The notes: generated by a model not told the origin, from the letters alone. Numbered from the stretch's first letter, positions 43,249-58,796 are shown. The stretch: DNA of 64,000 bases from Pseudochrobactrum asaccharolyticum (GCF_003314995.1 NZ_QNRH01000004.1:416768-480767); one strand, 5' to 3'. Numbers and translations: made by a program.

Positions 43249-44139
43249 TTATTTGCTGAGAAAACGTTGTGCAGCATAGAGAGAAATTGCTGCGGCATTC
43301 GAGACGTTCAGTGATTTGATCGCGCCCGGCATATCGAGTCGTGCCAATGCATTCACTGTCTCACGGGTTTTCTGACGCAGGCCTTTTCCTTCCGCACCCA
43401 GCACCAGGGCAACTTTATCACCCTTTAAGGTGTGTTCCATTTCCAGCGGGCCCTCTGAATCAAGACCAATGGTCATGTAGCCGAGTTCATGCAGCTCAAG
43501 AATCGCTTCTGCAAGATTACGAACTTCGATTTGATCAATCATTTCCAGTGCGCCGGAAGCTGATTTGGCCAATACACCTGATTCCTGCGGGCTATGACGT
43601 GATGTGGTGATCAGCGCATCGGCGCCGAAAGCAACTGCGGAGCGCAAAATAGCGCCGACATTATGCGGATCGGTAACCTGATCCAGAATCAAAAGCAGTT
43701 TGCCTTCTTTAAGATCCTGCAATTTGCGTGGCTTCAGGGCAGCGGTTTCAATCAAAACACCCTGATGCACGGCATCCGAGCCGGTTAAAGCATCAATATC
43801 GCGCGGCTCAACCATTTCTGGTGCGAGACGGGCAATCGTTGCTTCGTCTAATTCAAGACGGGCGAGGGCGTTTTTCGTCACCATCATACGGAAAATCTGG
43901 CGACGGGGATTCTCAAGCGCTGCTTTAACCGTATGCAGGCCATAAAGACGGGTGATTCCGTCGCCTGCGGGCGTACCTTTTACAGGCTTACGCTTATTGA
44001 ACCGGTGATTTTGCGAATTTTGTTCGCTGCCACCGGTTTTTTGATCACGAAATTGGCGCCGCAGACGCGCATAATGCGAATCTTTTGGTGTGCCGGATGA
44101 GGAGCCGGATGAGTCCGGTGACGATTTTTTATCTTTCAT
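43249..44139 (-). CDS. rlmB: 23S rRNA (guanosine-2'-O)-methyltransferase RlmB
   Basis: The 296-residue SpoU-family enzyme methylates the ribose of a 23S rRNA guanosine. A basic Ser/Gly-rich N-terminus precedes the substrate-binding domain (LYGLHTVKAALENPRR). The SPOUT knot has LDQVTDPHNVGAILRSAVAFGA, VLGAEGKGLRQ and LNVSNAAAISLYAAQ. The rlmB/TrmH distinction rests on the N-terminal domain, which favours RlmB. It diverges from the tRNA-tuf transcription unit. Confidence 0.93.
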   Translation of the reverse strand: MKDKKSSPDSSGSSSGTPKDSHYARLRRQFRDQKTGGSEQNSQNHRFNKRKPVKGTPAGDGITRLYGLHTVKAALENPRRQIFRMMVTKNALARLELDEATIARLAPEMVEPRDIDALTGSDAVHQGVLIETAALKPRKLQDLKEGKLLLILDQVTDPHNVGAILRSAVAFGADALITTSRHSPQESGVLAKSASGALEMIDQIEVRNLAEAILELHELGYMTIGLDSEGPLEMEHTLKGDKVALVLGAEGKGLRQKTRETVNALARLDMPGAIKSLNVSNAAAISLYAAQRFLSK

Positions 44140-44298
44140 AGGCTTTCTATAGCGATTTTTATGCTCTCAAGGTAGCGTCTTTCCTTATTCACAGGCCGGA
44201 AAGTTTCGGGATGCGGAAAAAACAGGCTGAAAAACCCTGATATTGTGGATTATTGATAAGTCTGTGAAAATTTTATGCATTTTTTTCAAAAAGAGCTG

Positions 44299-44327
44299 TT
44301 GACTTATCAGTGTGTTATCGGCATAAC
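44299..44327 (+). promoter_or_regulatory. Promoter of the tRNA-Tyr/tRNA-Gly/tuf unit
   Basis: TTGACT (44299-44304), a 17-base spacer and CATAAC (44322-44327) lie about 95 bases before tRNA-Tyr. The transcribed spacer has CGTTCAC with GTGAACG and AGCGAC with GTCGCT as possible paired arms. Confidence 0.6.
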
Positions 44328-44420
44328 CCGCCTCGTTCACAGCGACAAACGAGCCAAGCGCTACGGGGTCACAGTGAACGGAATGCCTAGTCGCTCAGTT
44401 CCGGTGGTAATGAGTAACGT

Positions 44421-44505
44421 GGAGGAGTGCCCGAGTGGTTAAAGGGGGCGGACTGTAAATCCGCTGGCTTAGCCTACGTTGGTTCGAAACCAACCTCCTC
44501 CACCA
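44421..44505 (+). tRNA. tRNA-Tyr (anticodon GTA)
   Basis: Acceptor GGAGGAG with CTCCTCC, anticodon loop CTGTAAA, a long class-II variable arm, T loop TTCGAAA, discriminator A and encoded CCA. The length is 85 bases. Confidence 0.97.
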
Positions 44506-44529
44506 TTACCGGACGGTAACTTAGAGTGC

Positions 44530-44603
44530 GCGGGTATAGCTCAATGGTAGAGCAGCAGCCTTCCAAGCTGAATACGCGGGTTCGATTCCCGCTACCCGCT
44601 CCA
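44530..44603 (+). tRNA. tRNA-Gly (anticodon TCC)
   Basis: Acceptor GCGGGTA with TACCCGC, D arm GCTCAATGGTAGAGC, anticodon loop CTTCCAA, T arm GCGGG-TTCGATT-CCCGC, discriminator T and encoded CCA. The length is 74 bases. It is 24 bases after tRNA-Tyr, probably on one transcript. Confidence 0.97.
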
Positions 44604-44815
44604 GATTATTTCAGAGCGGTTTGGCGTGTAGTAACTTGGCGGGCTTTGAATTAAGCTAAGCCGGAAGCGAGTTGATAAAGTTTCGCGCTACTATGGTGTG
44701 GAGCTTTTGTTCTACTATATAATTTCCAGATCGAAAGATCAGGAATAAGTTATATGGCAATTAAAATTATTGCAGCGCATTTAAATTAGCGTTGTGGTGA
44801 AAGAGAGCGACAGCG

Positions 44816-45991
44816 ATGGCAAAGAGCAAATTTGAACGTAATAAACCGCACGTCAATATCGGTACAATCGGTCACGTTGACCATGGTAAGACCTCGTTGA
44901 CAGCTGCTATCACCAAATTCTTTGGTGACTTCCGCGCTTACGACCAGATCGATAACGCACCGGAAGAAAAAGCCCGCGGTATCACCATTTCGACTTCGCA
45001 CGTTGAATACGAAACCGAAAACCGTCACTACGCACACGTAGACTGCCCAGGTCACGCTGACTATGTTAAGAACATGATCACCGGTGCGGCGCAGATGGAC
45101 GGCGCGATCCTCGTAGTTAACGCTGCTGATGGTCCAATGCCACAGACCCGTGAGCACATCCTGCTCGCTCGTCAGGTTGGTGTTCCTGCGATCGTAGTAT
45201 TCCTGAACAAAGTTGATCAGGTTGACGACGAAGAACTTCTGGAACTCGTTGAAATGGAAGTTCGTGAACTTCTGTCGAAATACGACTTCCCAGGTGATGA
45301 CATTCCAGTAATCAAGGGCTCGGCTCTTGCTGCTCTGGAAGACAGCAACAAGACAATCGGTGAAGATGCAGTTCGCAAGCTGATGGAAGCAGTTGATGCT
45401 TACATCCCTACACCAGAACGTCCAGTTGACCAGCCGTTCCTGATGCCAATCGAAGACGTATTCTCGATCTCCGGTCGTGGTACAGTTGTTACCGGTCGTG
45501 TAGAGCGCGGTATCATCAAGGTTGGTGAAGAAGTTGAAATCGTTGGCATGAAAGCCACCGGCAAAACAACTGTTACCGGCGTTGAAATGTTCCGCAAGCT
45601 GCTCGATCAGGGCCAGGCTGGCGATAACATCGGTGCACTGGTACGTGGTGTTGGTCGTGAAGACGTTGAACGTGGTCAGGTTCTCTGCAAGCCAGGTTCC
45701 GTTAAGCCACACACCAAGTTCAAGGCAGAAGCTTATATTCTGACCAAAGACGAAGGTGGCCGTCATACACCATTCTTCACAAACTACCGTCCGCAGTTTT
45801 ATTTCCGTACAACTGACGTAACCGGTATTGTGACCTTGCCAGAAGGCGTGGAAATGGTTATGCCGGGCGACAACGTAACTGTTGATGTTGCGCTGATCGT
45901 GCCAATCGCTATGGAAGAAAAGCTCCGTTTCGCGATCCGTGAAGGTGGCCGCACCGTTGGTGCAGGTATCGTCGCTTCGATCATCGAATAA
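44816..45991 (+). CDS. tuf: Elongation factor Tu, copy 1
   Basis: The 391-residue GTPase delivers aminoacyl-tRNA to the ribosome. G1 is [10 protein letters not shown], the switch I threonine is in RGITIS, G3 is DCPGHADYV and G4 is NKVD. The three domains are complete. It lies between tRNA-Gly and tRNA-Trp, the classic bacterial arrangement before secE-nusG. It is identical at the protein level, as far as visible, to the copy at 62860, with two synonymous base differences (45745 and 45955). Confidence 0.98.
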   Translation: MAKSKFERNKPHVNIGTIGHVDHGKTSLTAAITKFFGDFRAYDQIDNAPEEKARGITISTSHVEYETENRHYAHVDCPGHADYVKNMITGAAQMDGAILVVNAADGPMPQTREHILLARQVGVPAIVVFLNKVDQVDDEELLELVEMEVRELLSKYDFPGDDIPVIKGSALAALEDSNKTIGEDAVRKLMEAVDAYIPTPERPVDQPFLMPIEDVFSISGRGTVVTGRVERGIIKVGEEVEIVGMKATGKTTVTGVEMFRKLLDQGQAGDNIGALVRGVGREDVERGQVLCKPGSVKPHTKFKAEAYILTKDEGGRHTPFFTNYRPQFYFRTTDVTGIVTLPEGVEMVMPGDNVTVDVALIVPIAMEEKLRFAIREGGRTVGAGIVASIIE

Positions 45992-46002
45992 TAAAGATTT
46001 TA

Positions 46003-46024
46003 CAAGGCTGGTCAGCCAGCCTTG
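46003..46024 (+). terminator. Hairpin between tuf and tRNA-Trp
   Basis: A 9-bp stem CAAGGCTGG with CCAGCCTTG has no T-tract. It could be a partial terminator or a processing site, letting tRNA-Trp be cotranscribed. Confidence 0.5.
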
Positions 46025-46056
46025 TCTCTGCTCTAATGATTTAGAGTGAAAAGTTT

Positions 46057-46132
46057 AGGGGTATAGCTCAGTTGGTAGAGCGACGGTCTCCAAAACCGTA
46101 GGTCGCGGGTTCGAGCCCTGCTGCCCCTGCCA
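46057..46132 (+). tRNA. tRNA-Trp (anticodon CCA)
   Basis: Acceptor AGGGGTA with TGCCCCT, D arm GCTCAGTTGGTAGAGC, anticodon loop CTCCAAA, T loop TTCGAGC, discriminator G and encoded CCA. The length is 76 bases. Confidence 0.97.
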
Positions 46133-46139
46133 TTTTAAG

Positions 46140-46177
46140 AAACGGTACTGTATTAATTTACAGTGCCGTTTTTTTAT
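46140..46177 (+). terminator. Terminator after tRNA-Trp
   Basis: Stem AACGGTACTGTA with TACAGTGCCGTT (one G-U pair) is followed by TTTTTT. Between here and secE (46178-46484) there is a small stem ATGCAC/GTGCAT (46270-46286) and a promoter but no gene. Confidence 0.9.
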
Positions 46178-46321
46178 GCTTAGATTATTGGTGTATACAT
46201 AATGCAGATGCTGACCTGATAATATCTGTCGGGCAGCTGTGCAGCCTGTAGCAGGGTAGGGGCATCAATATGCACTTTTGGTGCATGATATGCGGGAATT
46301 TATTATATCTTAGCATATGGG

Positions 46322-46350
46322 CTTGTGTTTTTGAGGAATCGGCACTATGT
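46322..46350 (+). promoter_or_regulatory. Promoter of secE-nusG
   Basis: CTTGTG (46322-46327), 17 bases, CTATGT (46345-46350) is a close match to the alphaproteobacterial sigma-70 consensus. Confidence 0.55.
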
Positions 46351-46484
46351 AGGGTCGATAAATAGCGGTGCGTGGGATTGAGCTTTCGTCCGGCGTGCCG
46401 TAATCTTGTGGGTTCTTTCTGATTAATGCATTCTTAATGACTTGTTTTGATTGGGAATAATTTTAATCAAGCGCAGAGTGGCAA

Positions 46485-46685
46485 ATGGCGTCCAAAACAA
46501 ATCCGATTACCTTTTTCCGTCAGGTTCGTGCTGAGACGGCTAAAGTAACGTGGCCGACCCGGCGTGAAACTGTAATTTCAACAATCATGGTTGTGATTAT
46601 GGCTTTCTTGGCGGCGCTGTTTTTCTTTGTTGCTGATCAGTTGATGGCTTATGGCGTTGAATTGCTTCTGAGTCTCGGGCGTTAA
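46485..46685 (+). CDS. secE: Preprotein translocase subunit SecE
   Basis: The 66-residue inner-membrane protein has the conserved amphipathic helix (FFRQVRAETAKVTWPTRRET) followed by one transmembrane segment (VVIMAFLAALFFFVADQLM). This is the short single-span form usual outside enterobacteria. It is part of the SecYEG channel. nusG follows 51 bases later. Confidence 0.96.
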   Translation: MASKTNPITFFRQVRAETAKVTWPTRRETVISTIMVVIMAFLAALFFFVADQLMAYGVELLLSLGR

Positions 46686-46736
46686 GAGTGGCTTTGTTGG
46701 CGTTTCGGCTGGTGTGAGCTATACGGGAGAAGCATA

Positions 46737-47267
46737 ATGACTGCGCGTTGGTATATCGTACACGCATATTCGAATTTCGAAAAAAAGGTTGCTGAAGCAA
46801 TCGAAGAAAAGGCGAAGCAGAAAGGTCTGTTTCATCTTTTTGAAAAAATTCTCGTACCTACAGAAAAAATCGTGGAAGTGCGCCGCGGCCGTAAGGTTGA
46901 CGCAGAGCGCAAGTTCTTCCCTGGTTACGTTCTTGTTCGTGCCAATCTGACAGATGACGTTTATCATCTGATCAAAAATACTCCACGGGTAACCGGCTTC
47001 CTTGGTTCTGAATCAAAGCCTGTTCCGATCAGTGACCGTGAAGTTCAGCAGATTCTGTCTCAGGTGCAGGATGGTGTTGAGCGTCCGCGTGCTTCTGTAT
47101 CGTTCGAAGTGGGTGAATCTGTACGCGTTTCCGATGGTCCGTTTGCTTCGTTCAACGGTATCGTTCAGGAGGTTGATGAGGATCGTGCCCGTCTGAAGGT
47201 TGAGGTTTCGATCTTTGGTCGCGCTACCCCGGTTGATCTGGATTTTGGTCAGGTTGATAAACTCTGA
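46737..47267 (+). CDS. nusG: Transcription termination/antitermination factor NusG
   Basis: The 176-residue protein has the NGN domain (RWYIVHAYSNFEKKVAEAI, FFPGYVLVRANL) and the C-terminal KOW domain (GPFASFNGIVQEVDEDRARLKV). It binds RNA polymerase and couples it to the ribosome or Rho. A GGGAGAAG ribosome site precedes the ATG. Confidence 0.97.
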   Translation: MTARWYIVHAYSNFEKKVAEAIEEKAKQKGLFHLFEKILVPTEKIVEVRRGRKVDAERKFFPGYVLVRANLTDDVYHLIKNTPRVTGFLGSESKPVPISDREVQQILSQVQDGVERPRASVSFEVGESVRVSDGPFASFNGIVQEVDEDRARLKVEVSIFGRATPVDLDFGQVDKL

Positions 47268-47443
47268 TCAATTCGGCCTTCGGGCTGAAAGGTCGCTCAG
47301 GCGACCAAATGGGTGGAAGGAACGCAGGCTTAGCCGCTCTGTTAACCGAACCACCCGCTGCAACGCTGTATTGCACAGCGTAAAAGAGTGTCTGTAAAGA
47401 CATTTAACTTTGCCCTGAGGGGCAAGAATAAAGGCAGATAGTA

Positions 47444-47872
47444 ATGGCTAAGAAAATTGCAGGCCAGCTTAAGCTTCAGGTAGCTGCTGGCGCCGCAAAC
47501 CCATCGCCACCAATTGGTCCGGCTCTGGGTCAGCGCGGTATTAACATCATGGAATTCTGTAAGGCATTTAATGCTGCCACACAGGAACTTGAAAAAGGTT
47601 CGCCAATTCCTGTTGTCATCACCTATTATCAGGATAAGTCCTTCACATTCGTGATGAAGACTCCTCCTGTAACCTACTTCCTCAAGAAAGCTGCTAACCT
47701 GAAGTCCGGTTCGAAAGAGCCAGGTAAATCTTCAGTCGGCACGATTTCTCGTGACAAAGTGCGCGAAATTGCTGAAGCCAAAATGAAAGACCTGAATGCG
47801 TCTGACATCGAAGCTGCAATGCGCATGATCGAAGGTTCGGCCCGTTCGATGGGTCTGAAGGTGGAAGGCTGA
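47444..47872 (+). CDS. rplK: 50S ribosomal protein L11
   Basis: The 142-residue protein opens [25 protein letters not shown] and has the [22 protein letters not shown] segment that binds the GTPase-centre RNA. It heads the L11-L1 pair. The 176-bp upstream space holds hairpins (GGTCGCTC/GGCGACC at about 47293-47306) and may carry the L1 control site. Confidence 0.98.
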   Translation: MAKKIAGQLKLQVAAGAANPSPPIGPALGQRGINIMEFCKAFNAATQELEKGSPIPVVITYYQDKSFTFVMKTPPVTYFLKKAANLKSGSKEPGKSSVGTISRDKVREIAEAKMKDLNASDIEAAMRMIEGSARSMGLKVEG

Positions 47873-47876
47873 TACG

Positions 47877-48575
47877 ATGGCGAAAATTTCAAAGCGTGTC
47901 GCTAAAATCCGTGAAGGCGTAGAGCCAATGAAACTTTACGATCTGGGCACCGCGCTCGGTCTCGTAAAGGAGCGTGCTGTTGCGAAATTCGACGAAACTA
48001 TCGAAGTTTCGATGAATCTCGGCGTTGATCCACGTCATGCTGACCAGATGGTTCGCGGCGTTGTCAATCTGCCAAACGGCACAGGCCGTACTGTTCGCGT
48101 TGCTGTATTTGCCCGTGGTGACAAAGCTGAAGAAGCTAAGAAAGCCGGTGCGGATATCGTTGGTGCGGAAGATCTCTACGAAATCATCAATGGCGGCAAC
48201 ATCGATTTCGATCGTTGTATTGCTACACCAGACATGATGCCACTCGTTGGTCGTCTTGGTAAGGTTCTCGGCCCGCGCGGCATGATGCCAAACCCTAAAG
48301 TCGGTACTGTAACTGTTGATGTTGCTGGTGCTGTTAAGGCTTCCAAGGGCGGCGCTGTTGAATTCCGCGTCGAAAAAGCCGGTATCATCCATGCAGGTAT
48401 TGGTAAGGCTTCTTTTGAAGTTAAGGCTCTGGAAGAAAACATCCGCGCTTTCGCAGATGCAGTTCTCAAAGCCAAGCCAGCCGGTGCCAAGGGTGAATAC
48501 CTGAAGCGCGTTGCTGTTTCTTCAACCATGGGCGTTGGCGTCAAGGTTGAACCTGCAAGCGTTAAAATCGTCTGA
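47877..48575 (+). CDS. rplA: 50S ribosomal protein L1
   Basis: The 232-residue protein has two domains with the signature segment [22 protein letters not shown]1 binds 23S rRNA and is the known autoregulator of the rplK-rplA mRNA. The start lies 4 bases after the rplK stop, with GGAAGG as ribosome site. Confidence 0.98.
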   Translation: MAKISKRVAKIREGVEPMKLYDLGTALGLVKERAVAKFDETIEVSMNLGVDPRHADQMVRGVVNLPNGTGRTVRVAVFARGDKAEEAKKAGADIVGAEDLYEIINGGNIDFDRCIATPDMMPLVGRLGKVLGPRGMMPNPKVGTVTVDVAGAVKASKGGAVEFRVEKAGIIHAGIGKASFEVKALEENIRAFADAVLKAKPAGAKGEYLKRVAVSSTMGVGVKVEPASVKIV

Positions 48576-48949
48576 TTTGCATTTACAGAATAAATCTGTA
48601 AAAGCCTGATTCAAATGCTGTCCGAGTAAATGCAGTATGTGAATCTTTTAAAAGTTTCCGGGGCCTTTGGGCCCGGATCACCGGAAGTAAAATTCCGGTA
48701 TCCTGTCCGAGATTGCAGGTGGCTCGCCTTAATTTTATGAGCCTGCATGAGACGTGGAATGACCTTATTTTTTACAGCTCTGCTGTGTTTAAGGTTTGAA
48801 CCGTAGTTGCCTTGACCGGATCTGCTCTCGGGCGGTGAAGGGGAAGGGGACAGGAACCTCGTATGTTGGATGACACTTCTTACACGTTATCCGGCAAAGG
48901 CAACCCGGTAAGGATGCTCCTGTGCATTCTTGCCAACTGGAGAGAGACA
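48576..48949 (+). promoter_or_regulatory. L10 leader region
   Basis: The 374-bp space before rplJ is rich in stems (for example GGGGCCTTTGGGCCC near 48659 and CACCGGAAG/CTTCCGGT-like pairs near 48680). It has the position and size of the L10 leader through which L10-L7/L12 represses its own translation. The actual binding motif was not verified. Confidence 0.5.
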
Positions 48950-49468
48950 GTGGAAAAAGCGGAAAAGCGCGAATTTGTCACTTGGCTGAACGGCACTTTC
49001 AAAGAGTCCGGCTCGGTCGTCGTGGCCCACTATAGCGGTCTCACAGTTGCACAGATGAGCGATCTTCGCGAAAAAATCCGTGCAGCAGGCGGCGCCGTTA
49101 AAGTCGCGAAGAACCGTCTTGCCAAAATCGCTCTTCAGGGCACGGAGTCCGAAGGCATTGCAAATCTGTTCACTGGACAGACTGTAATTGCTTATGCAGT
49201 TGATCCAATTGCAGCTCCAAAAGTAGCGGTAGAATTCGCTAAGACCAATGACAAGCTTGTCATTCTTGGTGGTTCTATGGGTGCGACAACTCTCGATGCA
49301 GAAGGTGTGAAAGCTCTTGCTTCCCTGCCGTCGCTCGACGAACTGCGCGCCAAGCTGGTTGGTATGGTTCAGACACCAGCCACCCGTCTCGCTGTGCTTA
49401 CAAGCGCGCCAGCAGGTCAAATTGCTCGCGTTATCGGCGCACATGCCCGGAAGAACGAAGCGGCGTAA
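48950..49468 (+). CDS. rplJ: 50S ribosomal protein L10
   Basis: The 172-residue protein starts with GTG at 48950 ([13 protein letters not shown]) behind GGAGAGAG. An ATG at 48863 would add 29 non-homologous residues lying in the leader. Family segments are [18 protein letters not shown] and [10 protein letters not shown]. The C-terminal helix carries L7/L12 dimers. Confidence 0.97.
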   Translation: MEKAEKREFVTWLNGTFKESGSVVVAHYSGLTVAQMSDLREKIRAAGGAVKVAKNRLAKIALQGTESEGIANLFTGQTVIAYAVDPIAAPKVAVEFAKTNDKLVILGGSMGATTLDAEGVKALASLPSLDELRAKLVGMVQTPATRLAVLTSAPAGQIARVIGAHARKNEAA

Positions 49469-49518
49469 GGCCGTTCTCGCTGTTACAACAGTTCAAACCT
49501 TAATTAAAGGAATATACC

Positions 49519-49890
49519 ATGGCTGATCTCGCAAAGATCGTTGAAGACCTGTCCGCTCTGACCGTTCTGGAAGCTGCAGAACTGTCCAAGCTTCTTGAAG
49601 AAAAGTGGGGCGTATCTGCTGCTGCTCCTGTAGCAGTTGCTGCTGCTGCCGGTGCTGCTGCACCAGCCGCTGAAGAAAAGACTGAATTTGACGTTATCCT
49701 CGCTGATGGCGGCGCAAACAAGATCAACGTGATCAAAGAAGTTCGCGCAATCACCGGTCTGGGCCTCAAAGAAGCTAAAGACCTCGTTGAAGGTGCACCT
49801 AAAGCTGTTAAAGAAGCTGCATCTAAAGACGAAGCTGAAAAAATCAAAGCTCAGCTCGAAGCAGCTGGCGCTAAGGTTGAACTCAAGTAA
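49519..49890 (+). CDS. rplL: 50S ribosomal protein L7/L12
   Basis: The 123-residue protein has the N-terminal dimer domain, an Ala-rich hinge ([20 protein letters not shown]) and the C-terminal domain with [23 protein letters not shown]. It binds translation factors. A GGA ribosome site precedes the ATG. Confidence 0.98.
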   Translation: MADLAKIVEDLSALTVLEAAELSKLLEEKWGVSAAAPVAVAAAAGAAAPAAEEKTEFDVILADGGANKINVIKEVRAITGLGLKEAKDLVEGAPKAVKEAASKDEAEKIKAQLEAAGAKVELK

Positions 49891-49901
49891 TTTGAGTTAT
49901 T

Positions 49902-49948
49902 CGGCGGGCCTAACACCCCGCCGTTTTCCGCTTGTAGCGGAAGTTTTT
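49902..49948 (+). terminator. Attenuator between rplL and rpoB
   Basis: Two successive stems, CGGCGGG with CCCGCCG then TTTT, and CCGC with GCGG then TTTTT, fit a partial terminator that sets rpoBC below ribosomal-protein expression. The 50000-50186 stretch holds no gene. Confidence 0.7.
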
Positions 49949-50186
49949 GGTAAGTGCCTGATTTTAGGTGACAAACAAAAGCAGATAGCATAATGAACTT
50001 AATATGTCTTTCATAGTTAATGGCAGATTATCAAGTTCAAACGGTTACAAACCCTTTTCCTGACAGAAGAGCAGCTGTCAGGAAACGGGTTTTGACCCGT
50101 TCATAGGACCGTCGTAAGACGGCAAGCAACAGGCCTTGGTATTCCCATGGCTCAGAACGCCGTAAGGCACAGAACGAGGAGCGACG

Positions 50187-53100
50187 ATGGCTCAGACCCA
50201 CTCTTTTAACGGTCGTAAGCGCGTACGCAAATTTTTCGGCAAGATTCCAGAAGTCGCCCAGATGCCGAACCTCATCGAGGTTCAGAAGGCATCCTATGAC
50301 CAGTTCCTTATGGTCGATGAACCTAAGGGTGGACGTCCTGACGAAGGTTTGCAGGCTGTTTTTAAGTCGGTGTTTCCGATCTCGGATTTTTCCGGGGCAT
50401 CTATGCTCGAATTCGTCAAATACGAATTCGACGCGCCAAAGTTCGATGTGGATGAGTGCCGCCAGCGTGATCTGACCTATTCAGCACCGCTGAAAGTGAC
50501 GCTGCGTCTTATCGTTTTTGATATTGACGAAGATACCGGCGCCAAGTCGATCAAAGACATTAAAGAGCAAGATGTCTACATGGGCGATATGCCGCTCATG
50601 ACAGACAACGGTACCTTTATTGTCAACGGTACGGAGCGTGTAATCGTTTCGCAGATGCATCGTTCACCTGGTGTATTCTTCGATCACGATAAAGGTAAAA
50701 CGCATTCTTCGGGCAAGCTTTTGTTCGCAGCGCGCGTTATCCCGTATCGCGGTTCATGGCTTGATATCGAATTTGACGCCAAAGATATTGTTTACGCGCG
50801 TATTGATCGCCGTCGTAAGATTCCAACCACATCGCTGCTGATGGCGCTGGGTATGGATGGTGAAGAAATTCTTTCGACCTTCTATAACGCTGTCACCTAT
50901 TCGCGTGACGGTGAAAATTGGCGTATCCCGTATTCGGTTGACCGCTTCAAAGGTATGAAAATCATCGGCGATATGCTCGATGCTGATACCGGTGAAGTTG
51001 TTGCTGAAAGCGGGCGTAAGCTGACTGCGCGTGCTGCCAAGCAGATCGCGGAGAAGGGTGTTAAAGCTATCCGTGCAACGGATGATGATCTGCTCGGTTC
51101 TTATCTGGCAGAGGATATCGTCAACTATGCAACCGGTGAGATCTATCTCGAAGCCGGTGATGAAATTGACGAGAAGACTCTGAAGGTTCTGCTCGAAACC
51201 GGTGGCAACGAGATCAATATTCTTGATATCGACCATGTGAATGTGGGTGCTTACATCCGCAATACGCTGGCTGCTGACAAGAATCAGTCCCGTCAGGATG
51301 CACTGTTCGACATCTACCGTGTGATGCGTCCGGGTGAGCCTCCGACAATGGATTCCGCAGAAGCGATGTTCGAATCGCTGCTGTTTGATTCAGAGCGCTA
51401 TGATCTGTCGGCCGTTGGTCGTGTTAAGATGAATATGCGTCTTGACCTCGATGCGGAAGATACAGTCCGTGTTCTCCGCAAGGAAGACATTCTGGCTGTT
51501 ATCAAGACACTCGTAGAGCTGCGTGACGGTAAAGGCGAAATCGACGATATCGATAACCTCGGTAACCGTCGTGTGCGTTCTGTCGGTGAGCTGATGGAAA
51601 ATCAGTACCGCGTTGGTCTGCTGCGCATGGAGCGCGCGATCAAAGAGCGTATGTCTTCGATCGAAATCGATACAGTGATGCCGCAGGATCTGATCAACGC
51701 GAAGCCGGCTGCTGCCGCTGTGCGTGAATTCTTTGGTTCCTCGCAGCTGTCGCAGTTTATGGATCAGACCAACCCGCTGTCTGAAATTACCCATAAGCGC
51801 CGTCTGTCGGCTCTCGGACCCGGCGGTCTGACCCGTGAACGCGCAGGCTTTGAAGTCCGCGACGTTCATCCGACACATTACGGCCGTATCTGCCCGATTG
51901 AAACACCGGAAGGTCCGAACATCGGTCTGATCAACTCGCTCGCAACTTTTGCGCGCGTCAACAAATATGGTTTCATTGAAAGCCCTTACCGTAAGATTAT
52001 CGACGGTAAGATCACCAATGAAGTCGTTTATCTCTCCGCTATGGAAGAAGCCAAGCACTATGTTGCACAGGCCAATGCTGAAGTGGGCGACAATGGTGAA
52101 TTCGTTGAAGAATTCGTAATTTCGCGTCACTCGGGTGAAGTTCTGATGGCTCCGCGTGAAAACGTGGATCTGATGGACGTTTCGCCGAAGCAGCTGGTTT
52201 CTGTTGCTGCTGCGCTTATTCCGTTCCTGGAAAACGACGACGCCAACCGCGCTCTCATGGGCTCGAACATGCAGCGTCAGGCCGTGCCTCTGGTACGTGC
52301 AGAAGCGCCGTTTGTCGGTACCGGTATGGAGCCGATTGTTGCCCGTGACTCCGGTGCAGCTATTGGTGCACGCCGCGGTGGTATTGTTGATCAGGTGGAT
52401 GCGACACGTATCGTTATCCGTGCGACCGAAGACCTCGATCCTTCGAAGTCCGGTGTTGATATTTACCGTCTGATGAAGTTCCAGCGCTCCAACCAGAGCA
52501 CCTGCATTAACCAGCGTCCGCTTGTGCGCGTTGGCGACCGTGTAGGCAAGGGCGACATCATTGCTGATGGTCCGTCAACTGATCTCGGTGATCTGGCGCT
52601 TGGCCGTAACGTGCTCGTCGCGTTCATGCCTTGGAACGGCTACAACTACGAAGACTCCATCCTGCTTTCTGAAAAGATCGTTTCGGATGACGTGTTCACT
52701 TCGATCCATATCGAAGAATTCGAAGTTGCTGCCCGTGATACCAAGCTCGGACCTGAGGAAATCACACGCGATATCCCGAACGTTTCGGAAGAAGCGCTGA
52801 AGAACCTCGACGAAGCCGGTATTGTCTACATCGGTGCGGAAGTTCATCCTGGCGATATTCTCGTCGGTAAGATCACACCAAAGGGTGAAAGCCCGATGAC
52901 GCCGGAAGAAAAGCTTCTGCGCGCTATCTTTGGTGAAAAGGCTTCTGACGTTCGTGACACCTCAATGCGTATGCCTCCGGGAACATACGGTACTGTTGTG
53001 GAAGTTCGCGTATTCAACCGCCACGGCGTTGAAAAAGACGAACGCGCAATGGCTATTGAGCGTGAAGAAATCGAACGTCTGGCAAAAGACCGCGACGACG

Positions 53101-54323
53101 AACAGTCTATTCTTGACCGTAACACCTATGGTCGTCTGGCAGATATGCTGGAAGGTAAGATGACTGCTGCGGGTCCTAAGGGTTTCAAGAAGGGCGTTGC
53201 CGTTACACGCGACATTCTGACTGAATACCCGCGTTCCCAGTGGTGGCAGTTTGCCGTTGAAGACGAGAAAAGCCAGAGCGAACTCGAAGCTCTGCGCAAC
53301 CAGTACGACGCCTCCAAGAAGCTGCTTGAAACACGCTTCATGGATAAGGTCGAAAAGGTACAGCGCGGCGACGAAATGGCTCCGGGCGTCATGAAGATGG
53401 TTAAGGTCTTTGTTGCTGTTAAGCGCAAGATCCAGCCAGGCGACAAGATGGCCGGCCGTCACGGTAACAAGGGTGTGGTTTCCCGCATTCTGCCAGTAGA
53501 AGATATGCCGTTCCTTGAAGATGGTACCCATGCGGACATCGTGCTTAACCCTCTGGGTGTGCCGTCCCGTATGAACGTGGGCCAGATTCTTGAAACACAT
53601 CTGGGCTGGGCATGTGCCGGTATGGGTAAGAAGATCGGGGAACTGATCGAGGTCTATAAAGAGACCGCAAATATCCAGCCGCTGCGTGACACTCTGGAAC
53701 ATATCTATCCTGACAATGACCGTAACGAACCGGTTCGCTCTTATGATGACGATTCCGTCCTCATGCTTGCAGATCAGGTGAAGCGCGGCGTGTCGATTGC
53801 AACACCGGTTTTTGACGGCGCCGTTGAAGCAGACATCAATGCGATGCTTGCTGATGCAGGTCTGGCAACTTCCGGTCAGTCGACACTCTATGACGGCCGT
53901 ACAGGCGAACCTTTTGATCGTCAGGTGACAATGGGCTATATTTATATGCTCAAACTGCACCATCTGGTTGATGATAAGATCCACGCCCGTTCGATCGGAC
54001 CTTACTCGCTCGTCACACAGCAGCCGCTGGGTGGTAAGGCGCAGTTCGGTGGTCAGCGCTTCGGTGAAATGGAAGTCTGGGCGCTTGAAGCCTATGGTGC
54101 AGCTTATACGCTGCAGGAAATGCTCACCATCAAGTCTGATGACGTGGCAGGCCGTACCAAGGTTTATGAAGCGATTGTACGCGGTGATGATACATTCGAA
54201 GCGGGTATTCCTGAGAGCTTTAACGTTCTTGTCAAGGAAATGCGTTCGCTTGGTTTGAATGTTGAACTCGACGATACACGCGACTTCGTAGCGCCGGCAG
54301 AGCTGCCTGACGCAGCAGAGTAA
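50187..54323 (+). CDS. rpoB: RNA polymerase subunit beta
   Basis: The 1378-residue subunit is of alphaproteobacterial size. The rifampicin region ([23 protein letters not shown], then LSALGPGG) is wild type at the usual resistance positions. [16 protein letters not shown] and [15 protein letters not shown] are typical. A GAGGAG site precedes the ATG. rpoC follows after 249 bp containing a hairpin. Confidence 0.98.
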   Translation: MAQTHSFNGRKRVRKFFGKIPEVAQMPNLIEVQKASYDQFLMVDEPKGGRPDEGLQAVFKSVFPISDFSGASMLEFVKYEFDAPKFDVDECRQRDLTYSAPLKVTLRLIVFDIDEDTGAKSIKDIKEQDVYMGDMPLMTDNGTFIVNGTERVIVSQMHRSPGVFFDHDKGKTHSSGKLLFAARVIPYRGSWLDIEFDAKDIVYARIDRRRKIPTTSLLMALGMDGEEILSTFYNAVTYSRDGENWRIPYSVDRFKGMKIIGDMLDADTGEVVAESGRKLTARAAKQIAEKGVKAIRATDDDLLGSYLAEDIVNYATGEIYLEAGDEIDEKTLKVLLETGGNEINILDIDHVNVGAYIRNTLAADKNQSRQDALFDIYRVMRPGEPPTMDSAEAMFESLLFDSERYDLSAVGRVKMNMRLDLDAEDTVRVLRKEDILAVIKTLVELRDGKGEIDDIDNLGNRRVRSVGELMENQYRVGLLRMERAIKERMSSIEIDTVMPQDLINAKPAAAAVREFFGSSQLSQFMDQTNPLSEITHKRRLSALGPGGLTRERAGFEVRDVHPTHYGRICPIETPEGPNIGLINSLATFARVNKYGFIESPYRKIIDGKITNEVVYLSAMEEAKHYVAQANAEVGDNGEFVEEFVISRHSGEVLMAPRENVDLMDVSPKQLVSVAAALIPFLENDDANRALMGSNMQRQAVPLVRAEAPFVGTGMEPIVARDSGAAIGARRGGIVDQVDATRIVIRATEDLDPSKSGVDIYRLMKFQRSNQSTCINQRPLVRVGDRVGKGDIIADGPSTDLGDLALGRNVLVAFMPWNGYNYEDSILLSEKIVSDDVFTSIHIEEFEVAARDTKLGPEEITRDIPNVSEEALKNLDEAGIVYIGAEVHPGDILVGKITPKGESPMTPEEKLLRAIFGEKASDVRDTSMRMPPGTYGTVVEVRVFNRHGVEKDERAMAIEREEIERLAKDRDDEQSILDRNTYGRLADMLEGKMTAAGPKGFKKGVAVTRDILTEYPRSQWWQFAVEDEKSQSELEALRNQYDASKKLLETRFMDKVEKVQRGDEMAPGVMKMVKVFVAVKRKIQPGDKMAGRHGNKGVVSRILPVEDMPFLEDGTHADIVLNPLGVPSRMNVGQILETHLGWACAGMGKKIGELIEVYKETANIQPLRDTLEHIYPDNDRNEPVRSYDDDSVLMLADQVKRGVSIATPVFDGAVEADINAMLADAGLATSGQSTLYDGRTGEPFDRQVTMGYIYMLKLHHLVDDKIHARSIGPYSLVTQQPLGGKAQFGGQRFGEMEVWALEAYGAAYTLQEMLTIKSDDVAGRTKVYEAIVRGDDTFEAGIPESFNVLVKEMRSLGLNVELDDTRDFVAPAELPDAAE

Positions 54324-54331
54324 AAACAACA

Positions 54332-54359
54332 GGCGTGACGCGGTTTTCCGCGCCACGCC
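54332..54359 (+). terminator. Hairpin between rpoB and rpoC
   Basis: GGCGTG-A-CGCGG pairs with CCGCG-C-CACGCC. No T-tract follows, so it is more likely an RNA stability or processing element. The rest of 54360-54572 shows nothing clear. Confidence 0.5.
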
Positions 54360-54572
54360 ATTATTGCCATTATTTGGCAATATGTTTTGAAATTATGACG
54401 GTTTCAGACCCAGCGTCTGACTGTTGCGGTCAAAGGGCAATTGCCCGTCAGAGAGTGTCAAGGCGCCAAGATTGCGTGCCGGATACTGCTCTGCATATAG
54501 ATTCAAACGCATGATGCTTTTGCTAAGAGTAGGCCAACTTTTTGTGAAGCATGATGCCCGAAGGAGAACGGC

Positions 54573-58775
<4,203 letters not shown>

Positions 58776-58796
58776 TCTGCCTCTTATAAGATAAAG

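Noticed and set aside
44786..45766. 326-codon frame antisense to tuf (also 62839-63810)
   Set aside because: It is a codon-bias shadow repeated identically in both tuf copies, with no ribosome site or family.
52962..54380. 472-codon frame antisense to rpoB, and similar long frames in rpoC and fusA
   Set aside because: These are shadows of strongly biased codon use in highly expressed genes; the sense frames are certain.
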